Assembly (NCBI GenBank): GCA_036745195.1
Contig: DAIOGO010000015.1
Coordinates: forward strand, 1-33,059
DNA length: 33,059 nt
Origin: JBFHRE01 sp036745195
GTDB lineage: Bacteria; Actinomycetota; Acidimicrobiia; Spongiisociales; ZC4RG35
Direction: 5' to 3'
Shown: in pieces, positions 1 through 6,472 of the stretch
Layout: each line of letters opens with the position of its first letter
Position numbering within the stretch: the stretch's first letter is position 1
Notes under the pieces: model-generated
Seen by the model: the letters and a program-made list of their open reading frames with translations, nothing else
Databases searched by the model: none
Told to the model about the DNA's origin: nothing
Position numbers and translations under genes: made by a program

Positions 1-210
1 TGCCCCCCTCCCGGCTTCGCCGGACTCCCCCCTTCGGAGGGAGAGACAGAACCGGTCACCGGTTTCCTTCAGAGCCATCATCATTGGGGGTGCCGGGGGG
101 TCATCCCCGGGAGTGGTCCCGAGTCGAGGGTCGCGGGCCTTTTCTTGGGGGGTGCCGGGGGGTCATCCCCCTGCAGTCATCACAGGCCGACCGGCCGCGG
201 ACTCCGCTCA
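1..210. other. Intergenic DNA rich in hairpins and repeats
   Basis: No gene is supported here. It lies downstream of the minus-strand lipoprotein gene ending at 211. It contains a small hairpin at 11-23 (CCGGC, loop TTC, GCCGG), a CTCCC/GGGAG inverted pair just after it, and a hairpin at 50-64 (AACCGG, loop TCA, CCGGTT). Two copies of a 23-base direct repeat follow. Short open frames in this stretch look like chance frames in GC-rich DNA. Confidence 0.6.
86..170. repeat. Two copies of a 23-base direct repeat
   Basis: The same 23 bases occur at 86-108 and 148-170, spaced 62 bp apart. The core is TGCCGGGGGGTCATCCCC, flanked by a G run. GGGG and CCCC within each unit could pair to form a small stem. 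The function is unknown. It may be a dispersed intergenic repeat of this genome. Confidence 0.7.
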
Positions 211-1398
211 TCAAGCGGGGGCGGGATCGGGCAGGTTCGTGAAGTCCTCGGGCGACGGTGGGGGTGGGGGCATCACCACCCGCTCGGCGACCCCCTCCAC
301 TCCCGATACCAGTAGCGCGGCCCCATATTCGGTCCCGGGACAGAAACCCGACGTGAACACCCACACGTCGATGGCGCCGTCACAGCCGTCCGGATAGGCG
401 GCAACCACCAGGCGGTCGTCGGGCAGCCATCCGACCGGCAGGGAGGTGGCCGAGGCGAGCGGCTCGGGAAGGTCGACTCCTACCACCTCCGTCGTTCGTC
501 CGTCGGCACAACCCCCGCCCGGTTCTCCGCCGACGGCGTATGCCACCAGGACCGGATTGAAGGGCGAGGCGACAACGTGTCCCAGCCAGTCGTCGGTCGA
601 CACGAGGTCCAGCTGGTCGTAGGCGGCCAGGTCCTCCGACGGGAAGATCCGGTGGAGGTCGTGGCTCCCGTCGTCATGGGCGGCCACGAACACGATCTGA
701 CCGTCGGCGGTCCAGTCGGGACTGGAGAGGAGCGCTCCTTCGTCGGTGGCAATTAGGACGGTGGTGGAGGCGTCGTTGCGGGCCAGCCACAAGCCGTATT
801 CCCCCTCCTCCGAGGTCCCGTCCACCAGGTAGTGGGTGCCCGCCGGGTGATAGGCGACCTCGAAGTGGTTGGCGAGGAAGCCGACGTCATCGGTGCCCGA
901 CCCGTCGACCTCCGACTTCAGCAGCACACCGTCGATGACATAGACCAGACGGACACCGGTCGGTGTCGTCCACTCGGGAGCGGCGGCGGGCAGGCCTTCG
1001 ATCGGCTGGTAGCGGCTTCCGTCGGTCAGGATGACCATGTCGCCCGCCAGCAACCGGTCGGCCACCGGCCCCCAGGAGAGTTCGGCGGTCAGAGCAACCT
1101 CATCGACCAGGCAGCGCACGATGGTCCCGTCGGGTGAGATGCCGAACACCCGGCCGTCACGGGCCACCGTCACCTCTCCCTCGGCCGGGGCCGGGTCGAA
1201 GCTGCAGGGCGCCTCGGGCAGGCGCTCGACCAGGGCAGGCACCGTGGTGGTGGTGGTGGGAGCGGCGGTCGATGTCGTGGTGATGGCCGGGGGAGCCGAG
1301 CTGGAAGTGGAGGTAGTGCCGGGCGTACTGGTGGTGGCCGACCCCGTGCAGGAGCCGAGCAGGAGGGCTCCCGCCAGAACCAGGGCCGCCCGCCTCAT
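211..1398 (-). CDS. Secreted lipoprotein with TolB-like propeller fold (predicted)
   Basis: The protein is 395 residues. It opens with a lipoprotein signal peptide: basic MRR, a hydrophobic stretch, then lipobox LGSC with the modified cysteine at residue 17. About 35 residues of Thr/Ser/Pro linker follow, as is common in actinobacterial lipoproteins. The remainder has repeated beta-strand units such as DGRVFGISPDG, SPDWTADGQIVFV and SPFNPVLVAYA, resembling TolB/WD40-like propeller blades. The start is chosen because ATG at 1398 overlaps the leuB stop (ATGA) and directly precedes the signal peptide. It is probably translated together with leuB, but no role in leucine synthesis can be inferred. 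It was probably exported and membrane-anchored outside the cell; the substrate is unknown. Confidence 0.8.
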   Translation of the reverse strand: MRRAALVLAGALLLGSCTGSATTSTPGTTSTSSSAPPAITTTSTAAPTTTTTVPALVERLPEAPCSFDPAPAEGEVTVARDGRVFGISPDGTIVRCLVDEVALTAELSWGPVADRLLAGDMVILTDGSRYQPIEGLPAAAPEWTTPTGVRLVYVIDGVLLKSEVDGSGTDDVGFLANHFEVAYHPAGTHYLVDGTSEEGEYGLWLARNDASTTVLIATDEGALLSSPDWTADGQIVFVAAHDDGSHDLHRIFPSEDLAAYDQLDLVSTDDWLGHVVASPFNPVLVAYAVGGEPGGGCADGRTTEVVGVDLPEPLASATSLPVGWLPDDRLVVAAYPDGCDGAIDVWVFTSGFCPGTEYGAALLVSGVEGVAERVVMPPPPPSPEDFTNLPDPAPA

Positions 1399-2462
1399 CC
1401 GGTGATGCGAGTCGCGATCAGGTCGCCGATCTGGGCGGTCGACATCCCCATCTCCGGGCCTCCCATCGTTTTCAGTTCGGGTAGGACCGAGGCGGCGGCC
1501 CGCTCGACATTCGCCGCCGCCTCGCTCTCGCCCAGATGGTCGAGCGCCATCGCCGCCGACAACACCGCCGCGACAGGGTTGGCCCAGCCGTTGCCGGCGA
1601 TGTCGGGGGCCGATCCGTGGACCGGTTCGAACATCGAGGGGTGGACCTTGGTCGGATCGAGATTGCCCGAGGCCGCCAGACCCAGTCCGCCCTGAACGGC
1701 GGCGCCGAGGTCGGTGACGATGTCGCCAAAGAGGTTGTCGGTCACCATCACATCGAAACGTTCCGGGGTGTTGACCAGATAGAGACAGGCAGCGTCGACA
1801 TGGACGTAGTCGAGCGATACGTCGGGGTAGTCGCCGGCGCCGATCTCCTGGGCGGCCCGCCACCAGAGGTCGCCTGCAAAGGTGAGCACGTTGGTCTTGT
1901 GACACACGGTGAGCCGGCGGTCCCTCAGCCGGGCTCGCTCGAAGGCATACCGGACGACCCGCTCCACGCCCACCCTGGTGTTGATCGACTCCTGGGTGGC
2001 GACCTCGTTTGCGGTGCCCTTCTTGAAGACCCCGCCCATCCCGGTGTAGAGGCCCTCGGTGTTCTCGCGAACGATGACCATGTCGCAGCGCTCGGGGGTC
2101 AACCCGGAAATGGGAGTAGGGACACCAGGGTAGAGCTTGACCGGACGGAGGTTGACGTACTGGTCGAAGTCGAATCGCAGCTTGAGTAGCAGGCCTCGTT
2201 CCAGCACTCCCGGGGGGACGTCGGGGGTGCCGACCGCCCCGAGCAGGATGACATCGTGATCGGCCAGTTCCGCCTGCACCGTATCGGGGAGGACCTCGCC
2301 GGTCGCCAGGTAACGACGGCCACCCAGGTCGTAATCGGTGTAGTCGAGGCCAAACCCGTGATGGGCTGCCGCGGCATCCATCGCCTTGACGGCCTCGGCG
2401 GTGACCTCGATCCCGACCCCGTCGCCGGGGATGGTTGCGATTCGGTACCTGCGATCTGGCAT
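1395..2462 (-). CDS. leuB: 3-isopropylmalate dehydrogenase
   Basis: Oxidatively decarboxylates 3-isopropylmalate to 2-oxoisocaproate with NAD+, in the leucine pathway in the cytoplasm. The 355-residue length fits the family. Diagnostic stretches are IPGDGVGIEV at the N terminus, LRPVKLYPG, RENTEGLYTG, CHKTNVLTFAG, VTDNLFGDIVTDLG with the metal-binding aspartates, and EPVHGSAPDIAG near the C terminus. The form RENTEGLYTG...NEVATQESINTRVGVERVV resembles actinobacterial LeuB closely. Tartrate or isocitrate dehydrogenase are the alternatives, but nearby leuA and ilvBNC favour LeuB. The ATG is preceded at 7 nt by TAACCT, so the mRNA is probably leaderless. leuC and leuD are not in the window. Confidence 0.95.
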   Translation of the reverse strand: MPDRRYRIATIPGDGVGIEVTAEAVKAMDAAAAHHGFGLDYTDYDLGGRRYLATGEVLPDTVQAELADHDVILLGAVGTPDVPPGVLERGLLLKLRFDFDQYVNLRPVKLYPGVPTPISGLTPERCDMVIVRENTEGLYTGMGGVFKKGTANEVATQESINTRVGVERVVRYAFERARLRDRRLTVCHKTNVLTFAGDLWWRAAQEIGAGDYPDVSLDYVHVDAACLYLVNTPERFDVMVTDNLFGDIVTDLGAAVQGGLGLAASGNLDPTKVHPSMFEPVHGSAPDIAGNGWANPVAAVLSAAMALDHLGESEAAANVERAAASVLPELKTMGGPEMGMSTAQIGDLIATRITG

Positions 2463-2469
2463 GCGGGGG

Positions 2470-2475
2470 AGGTTA
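2470..2475 (-). promoter_or_regulatory. Predicted -10 box of leuB, leaderless
   Basis: TAACCT on the minus strand ends 7 nt before the leuB ATG, so transcription would begin at or next to the start codon. No Shine-Dalgarno fits in between. The expected -35 position falls on the innermost heptad repeats (CATGAC on the minus strand, resembling TTGAC). Confidence 0.55.
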
Positions 2476-2484
2476 GGCGGAACC

Positions 2485-2552
2485 CGTCATGCGTCATGCG
2501 TCTTGCGCACTGCGTCCTGCGTCTTGCGTCTTGCGTCATGCGTCTTGCGTCA
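2485..2552. repeat. Tandem heptanucleotide repeat, about 9.7 units
   Basis: Consecutive 7-base units with consensus CGTCNTG: CGTCATG, CGTCATG, CGTCTTG, CGCACTG, CGTCCTG, CGTCTTG, CGTCTTG, CGTCATG, CGTCTTG, then a partial CGTCA. Only positions 5-6 vary appreciably, apart from the degenerate CGCACTG. The period of 7 is not a multiple of 3, and the array lies in an intergenic region immediately upstream of leuB, so it is unlikely to be coding. It resembles the short tandem repeats known from other bacterial intergenic regions. Origin and role are unknown. Confidence 0.9.
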
Positions 2553-2629
2553 GCTCAATCAGGCAGTCGGCTCTTCGGGGTCATCGGAATCCTGGAAGAG
2601 GTGGTGGAGATAGCTGCCGGGGGCTGGAG

Positions 2630-2657
2630 CGTCTTGCGTCCTGCGTCGTGCGTCTTG
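2630..2657. repeat. Second heptanucleotide block, 4 units
   Basis: Four more units of the same CGTCNTG family: CGTCTTG, CGTCCTG, CGTCGTG, CGTCTTG. They lie 77 bp beyond the first block, and a decayed unit (TGCTTTG) follows. Both blocks keep the same orientation. Confidence 0.85.
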
Positions 2658-2764
2658 TGCTTTGTGGCGGACCCTACCCACGCTGTCCTTACTGATATCG
2701 AACACCCAGCGACCGCGAGGTGAGGGATCGGATGGTTGGGACGGTTGGCAACCCGGACGAAATC

Positions 2765-3333
2765 ATGACCCATACTCGGCGGATAGCCCGGCGAGGCGGG
2801 GTGGCGCGACTCGTTCCTGTTCTCGTCGGTGTTCTGATGCTGGGAGGCTGCGCAACCAACCCGGTTGGAACATTCTCTGAAGAACGCCATCGGGTTGATC
2901 AGGTCGTGGCAGGCGCGATGGGCAGAGATAAGGACGGAGGGATGGTCATCACCGCTGATGCCACGATGGTCGTCGCGCTGACGGAGACACCGACAGCCGG
3001 GTTGTCGATCTCATCGAGACCGCCGCCAGACCTCGTACGGTCCGCCTCATCCGTGTGAAGTACAGCTACGAGCAGTTGGTCGCTTGGGGAGCACAGGTGG
3101 AGGCGGGTTGGGCGCTTCTACCCGGCTCGTGGTGGATCGATGTCGAGCGGAACAAGATTCGGCTCGCCATGGAATCGCCGGACCTGCCGTTGCCTCCCGA
3201 TGTACCCAGCGACGCCATCGACCTGTCCGAGAGCGACGGAACTCCTGACCAAGGCAACCAACGAATCAAGAACACCGGATTTCTTTCGGTGAATGGTGAC
3301 TCGCGACTCGCGCCTACCCCATCGACTTGTTGA
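2765..3333 (+). pseudogene. Lipoprotein gene broken by a frameshift
   Basis: Two overlapping frames look like halves of one protein of about 190 residues. The first starts at ATG 2765 (an alternative GTG is at 2720) with a signal peptide and lipobox LGGC, cysteine at residue 29. It runs through VITADATMVVALT and then ends uselessly at 3058. The other frame is open from 2959 and reads GDTDSRVVDLIETAARPRTV, then YSYEQLVAW and WWIDVERNKIRLAM, stopping at 3333. The join falls near 2975-2990, and the shift equals one missing base. The second half has the look of small actinobacterial protease-prodomain-like modules (VxxYSYxxL...VDxxxNxxxV); that is only a resemblance. It could be a true mutation, an assembly error, or two genes (the second from GTG 3055). 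Its 3' end overlaps leuA by 20 bp. Confidence 0.5.
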
Positions 3334-4822
3334 GGGCTTCTACGAAGGCTTCGGCCGAACCTTCGACCACGTCGGTGTTGAGCGATCGGCCGGCGAAGGT
3401 GTCGTCGCCGACTCGCACCACCACGTTGATCTCGGCCATGGCGTCGGCTCCCGACGTGACCGGGACCACCCGGTAGTCGACCAGGCGGGCGTCCACGCCT
3501 CCGAATCCCTGCCGGATGGCGGCGAAGGCGGCGTGGACCATTCCGTCGCCCTCACCCGAGTAGGCGGCGGGAGAGCCGTTGACCTCGAGCGTCACCGTCG
3601 CCTTGGGGGTGATGTCGTTGCCGCCCTCCACGTGGAGCCCGAGCATCCGGACAGTCCCGGCGACATGGGCCGACTCTTCGTCGATGATCGCCCGCAGTTC
3701 GGTCTCGCCGATCTGGACCTTGCGATCGGCCATCTGCTTGAACTTGTCGAAGGCCCGGGCGAAGGCATCTTCCTCCAGGACGATGCCCAGCTTGGTGAGG
3801 GCATCCGAGAAGCCCGCCCGACCCGAGTGTTTGCCGAGGATGATCTGGGCGGCCACCTGCCCCACCGACTCGGCGTCCATGATCTCGTAGGTGAGCCGGT
3901 CGCGCAGCACCCCGTGCTGGTGGATGCCCGATTCGTGGGCGAAGGCGTTCCGTCCCACCACCGACTTGTTGTACTGGACCGGATAGCCGGTGAGACGTGA
4001 CACCAACCGCGACGTGTCGTAGAGCTGGGTGGTGTCTGCTCCCACCTCCACCCCGAAGATGTCCTGGCGGGTCTTCACGGCCATGATCACCTCCTCGATC
4101 GAGGTGTTCCCGGCCCGCTCGCCGATCCCGTTGATGGCGCCTTCGATCTGGCGGGCGCCGGCATGGAGGGACGAAAGGGAGTTGGCCACCGCCAGTCCGA
4201 GGTCGTTGTGGCAGTGGACCGACATGACGACGTCGTCGCGGTCGCCCTTCACCTCACGGAAGGCCCGCTTCATCAACTCGACGAAGTCGGTGGGGGTGGC
4301 GTAACCGACCGTGTCGGGGATGTTGATGGTGGTCGCACCCGCCTCCACCGCCGCCTGGCAGACCGCGATCAGGAAGTCGTGATCGGTACGGGTTGCGTCC
4401 TGCGGCGAGAACTCGACGTCGTCGGTGTACTGGCGGGCACGTCGTACCCCCTCGATCGAGGCCTTCATGACCTCCTCGGGGGTGATCCGCAGCATGCGTT
4501 CCATGTGGATTCGGCTGGTGGACATGAACACGTGGATCCGGAACCGCTCGGCGGCCTTGAGGGCCTCGGCCGCCTTGTCGATGTCGTCGGGATGGGCCCG
4601 GGCGAGCGAGGCGATCACCGGACCGCGCACTCCGGCGGCGATCCGGGAGACGGCGTCGAAGTCCCCGGGGGAGGAGGCGGCGAATCCGGCCTCGAGCACA
4701 TCGACCTTCAGCTTCGCCAACTGGTGGGCGATCACCAGTTTCTCGTCAGGGGTGAGGGCGATGCCCGGGGCCTGCTCGCCGTCGCGCAGGGTGGTGTCGA
4801 AGATGATCAGCCGGTCGTTCAT
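3314..4822 (-). CDS. leuA: 2-isopropylmalate synthase
   Basis: Condenses acetyl-CoA with 2-oxoisovalerate, the committed step of leucine synthesis, and is normally feedback-inhibited by leucine. The 502 residues match the long bacterial form. The TIM-barrel begins FDTTLRDGEQAPG (Arg13, Asp14), with HCHND supplying His203 and His205 and GERAGNT supplying Asn239 for the divalent metal. HESGIHQHG and LGKHSGR follow. Residues from about 370 form the C-terminal regulatory LeuA domain. The ATG at 4822 follows GGAG at 5 nt. It is the last gene of ilvB-ilvN-ilvC-leuA, separated from ilvC by 128 bp that holds a leucine-rich leader peptide. Confidence 0.95.
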   Translation of the reverse strand: MNDRLIIFDTTLRDGEQAPGIALTPDEKLVIAHQLAKLKVDVLEAGFAASSPGDFDAVSRIAAGVRGPVIASLARAHPDDIDKAAEALKAAERFRIHVFMSTSRIHMERMLRITPEEVMKASIEGVRRARQYTDDVEFSPQDATRTDHDFLIAVCQAAVEAGATTINIPDTVGYATPTDFVELMKRAFREVKGDRDDVVMSVHCHNDLGLAVANSLSSLHAGARQIEGAINGIGERAGNTSIEEVIMAVKTRQDIFGVEVGADTTQLYDTSRLVSRLTGYPVQYNKSVVGRNAFAHESGIHQHGVLRDRLTYEIMDAESVGQVAAQIILGKHSGRAGFSDALTKLGIVLEEDAFARAFDKFKQMADRKVQIGETELRAIIDEESAHVAGTVRMLGLHVEGGNDITPKATVTLEVNGSPAAYSGEGDGMVHAAFAAIRQGFGGVDARLVDYRVVPVTSGADAMAEINVVVRVGDDTFAGRSLNTDVVEGSAEAFVEALNKSMG

Positions 4823-4912
4823 GGGTGCTCCAGTTCAAAGGTTGCTACGGGTTGCTCTCGTCAGGCCGGGTCAGCGGGGTTCGCTGCCCGGCCGGATAAG
4901 AAGGAGCAACCC
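4823..4912 (-). promoter_or_regulatory. leuA leader RNA with mutually exclusive stems
   Basis: A nested stem-loop is visible. The outer arms are GGGTTGCTC (4904-4912) and GAGCAACCC (4849-4857), perfectly complementary. The inner arms, 4882-4893 and 4864-4876, match with one bulged base. The 5' outer arm contains the first two Leu codons of the leader peptide. That same arm could instead pair with AGCAACC (4840-4846), or with GGAGCACCC (4823-4831), which is the leuA ribosome-binding site. No U-run follows, so control of translation is more likely than a transcription terminator. The switching model is inference; the complementarity is seen directly. Confidence 0.65.
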
Positions 4913-4954
4913 GCCGGTGCCGGCGGCCTGGAGACGATGCCGGTGATGGCTCAT
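4871..4954 (-). CDS. leuA leader peptide (27 residues, LLLLI)
   Basis: A short open frame starting at an ATG that overlaps the ilvC stop (ATGA), so it would be translated by ribosomes finishing ilvC. Residues 16-20 are Leu-Leu-Leu-Leu-Ile, encoded TTG CTC CTT CTT ATC (4895-4909), and it ends RPGSEPR before TGA at 4871. It stops 48 nt before leuA. Four adjacent leucine codons just before a leucine-biosynthesis gene, overlapping an RNA stem, is the signature of leader-peptide attenuation. Leader peptides ahead of leuA and ilvB are known in Actinobacteria. The unusual part is its place inside an operon, coupled to the upstream gene. Confidence 0.75.
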   Translation of the reverse strand: MSHHRHRLQAAGTGGLLLLIRPGSEPR

Positions 4955-5955
4955 TCCGGCGGGGCCTTGGGGGTGATGAACGGCATCATCCTGCGCAGCT
5001 CCGCTCCCACCTTCTCGATCTGGTGGCCCTGGTTCTTGGCTCGCTGCTCGAGCAGGAAGGGGGCGCCTTCCCGGGCCTGGGCCAGCCACTCCTGGGCGAA
5101 CGCCCCGGATTGGATCTCGTCCAGGATCTTCTTCATCTCGTCCTTGGCGCCCGCCGCGATGCGGGGCCCCCGGGTGTAGTCGCCGTACTCGGCGGTGTCG
5201 GAGATCGAATACCGCATCCACGACAACCCGCCCTCGTAGAGGAGGTCGACGATCAGCTTGAGCTCGTGCAGGGTCTCGAAGTAGGCCGACTCCGGTTGAT
5301 AACCCGCCTCGACCAGGGTTTCGAAGGATGCCTTGATCAGCTCTGACACACCTCCGCACAACACCACCTGCTCGCCGAACAGGTCGGTCTCGGTCTCCTC
5401 TTTGAAGGTCGTCTCGAGCACCCCCGCCCGGCTCCCGCCGATTCCCCAGGCGTAGGACAGCCCGAGGGCGTGGGCGTTGCCGGTGAAGTCCTGATGCACC
5501 GCGATCAAGCAGGGGACTCCTGATCCCTCGGTGTAGGTGCGTCGCACCAGATGACCCGGTCCCTTGGGGGCGACCATGAGCACGTCGACATCCGCCGGCG
5601 GGGTGATCGCCCCGAAATGGATGTTGAAGCCGTGGGCGAACATGAGGGCGTTGCCCGCCGACAGATTGGGGGCCACCTCACTCTCGTAGATCCCGGCCAT
5701 GTGCTGGTCGGGGAGGAGGAGCATCACCACGTCGGCCTGGCGGGCCGCCTCGGCGACGTCCACGACCGTCAACCCGGCGGCTTCGGCCTCGGTGCGGCTC
5801 TTGGAGCCTGCCCGCAATCCGACGATGACATCCACCCCCGATTCGTGGAGGTTGCGGGCATGGGCATGGCCCTGGCTCCCGTACCCGATGATGGCCACCT
5901 TGCGGCCTTTGATGATTCCCGGATCGCAGTCCTTGTCGTAATAGATCGTCGCCAT
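4951..5955 (-). CDS. ilvC: Ketol-acid reductoisomerase (class I)
   Basis: Converts acetolactate and acetohydroxybutyrate to the dihydroxy acids of valine and isoleucine synthesis, using NAD(P)H and Mg2+. At 334 residues it is the short class I form. The Rossmann motif GYGSQGHAHARNLHESG is near residues 25-40, followed by the cofactor-specificity loop LRAGSKSR. DVLMVAPKGPGHLVRR and the metal-binding ETETDLFGEQ come next, then the C-terminal knotted helical domain with SDTAEYGDYTRGPR. It lies 13 bp after ilvN, and its stop overlaps the start of the leuA leader peptide. The serine-containing loop usually indicates NADPH preference; that is inferred, not shown. Confidence 0.96.
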   Translation of the reverse strand: MATIYYDKDCDPGIIKGRKVAIIGYGSQGHAHARNLHESGVDVIVGLRAGSKSRTEAEAAGLTVVDVAEAARQADVVMLLLPDQHMAGIYESEVAPNLSAGNALMFAHGFNIHFGAITPPADVDVLMVAPKGPGHLVRRTYTEGSGVPCLIAVHQDFTGNAHALGLSYAWGIGGSRAGVLETTFKEETETDLFGEQVVLCGGVSELIKASFETLVEAGYQPESAYFETLHELKLIVDLLYEGGLSWMRYSISDTAEYGDYTRGPRIAAGAKDEMKKILDEIQSGAFAQEWLAQAREGAPFLLEQRAKNQGHQIEKVGAELRRMMPFITPKAPPE

Positions 5956-5968
5956 GCCGTCCCTCGTC

Positions 5969-6472
5969 TCAATTCACCGCGCGCAGCCGCGACTGTTTGC
6001 CTTTGACATCCCTCGAGATCGCCACCCGTCCCGACTTGACCAGGTCGATGATCCCGTAGGGCCTGACCAGGTCGAGGAAGTCGTTTATCTTGGCAGGATC
6101 GCCGGTGACCTGGAAGCAGATCGAATTCTGCCCCACATCGACCGAGATCGCCTTGAAGATCGAAGCGATCTCGAGGATCTCGGATCTGCGCCCGGGGGCG
6201 GCCGACACCCGGACCAGCATGATCTCGCGTTCCAGCGAGAGGGTCGGGTCGAGTTCGGTGATCTTGACCACGTTGATCAGCTTGTGGAGCTGTTTCTTGA
6301 CCTGCTCCAGCTCGGGGGCGTCGACCACGATTGTCATCTTCGACATTCCCTCCTCATGTGAGGGGCCGACTGCCAGCGAATGGATGTTGAAGCCGCGCCG
6401 GGCGAGCAGTGAGGAAACCCGGGCGAGGACGCCTGGCTTGTCCTCGACGAGAACGCTGAGGGTGTGGTTCAC
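5969..6472 (-). CDS. ilvN: Acetolactate synthase regulatory (small) subunit
   Basis: Binds the IlvB catalytic subunit, activates it and confers feedback inhibition by valine and related amino acids. The 167-residue length is typical of the single-ACT form. The N-terminal ACT domain reads LSVLVEDKPGVLARVSSLLARRGFNIHSL, and the C-terminal half carries ISVDVGQNSICFQVTGDP. The GTG start at 6472 overlaps the ilvB stop (GTGA), indicating coupled translation and a matched subunit ratio. Confidence 0.95.
   Translation of the reverse strand: MNHTLSVLVEDKPGVLARVSSLLARRGFNIHSLAVGPSHEEGMSKMTIVVDAPELEQVKKQLHKLINVVKITELDPTLSLEREIMLVRVSAAPGRRSEILEIASIFKAISVDVGQNSICFQVTGDPAKINDFLDLVRPYGIIDLVKSGRVAISRDVKGKQSRLRAVN

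Noticed and set aside
1399..1905. Long N-terminal extension of the lipoprotein frame
   Set aside because: It is antisense-frame overlap with leuB and would put the signal peptide in mid-protein.
2485..2657. Possible CRISPR array
   Set aside because: Units are 7 bases with no unique spacers and no cas genes nearby.
2489..2695. Open frames across the heptad repeats giving Cys/Arg-rich peptides
   Set aside because: The period of 7 makes all frames repetitive by arithmetic; there is no ribosome-binding site or family likeness.
4823..4950. T-box riboswitch upstream of leuA
   Set aside because: No T-box core sequence, and the segment is too short; a leader peptide explains the features better.
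4163..5179. Long plus-strand frame opposite leuA and ilvC
   Set aside because: Typical GC-rich shadow of conserved minus-strand genes with no recognisable motif.
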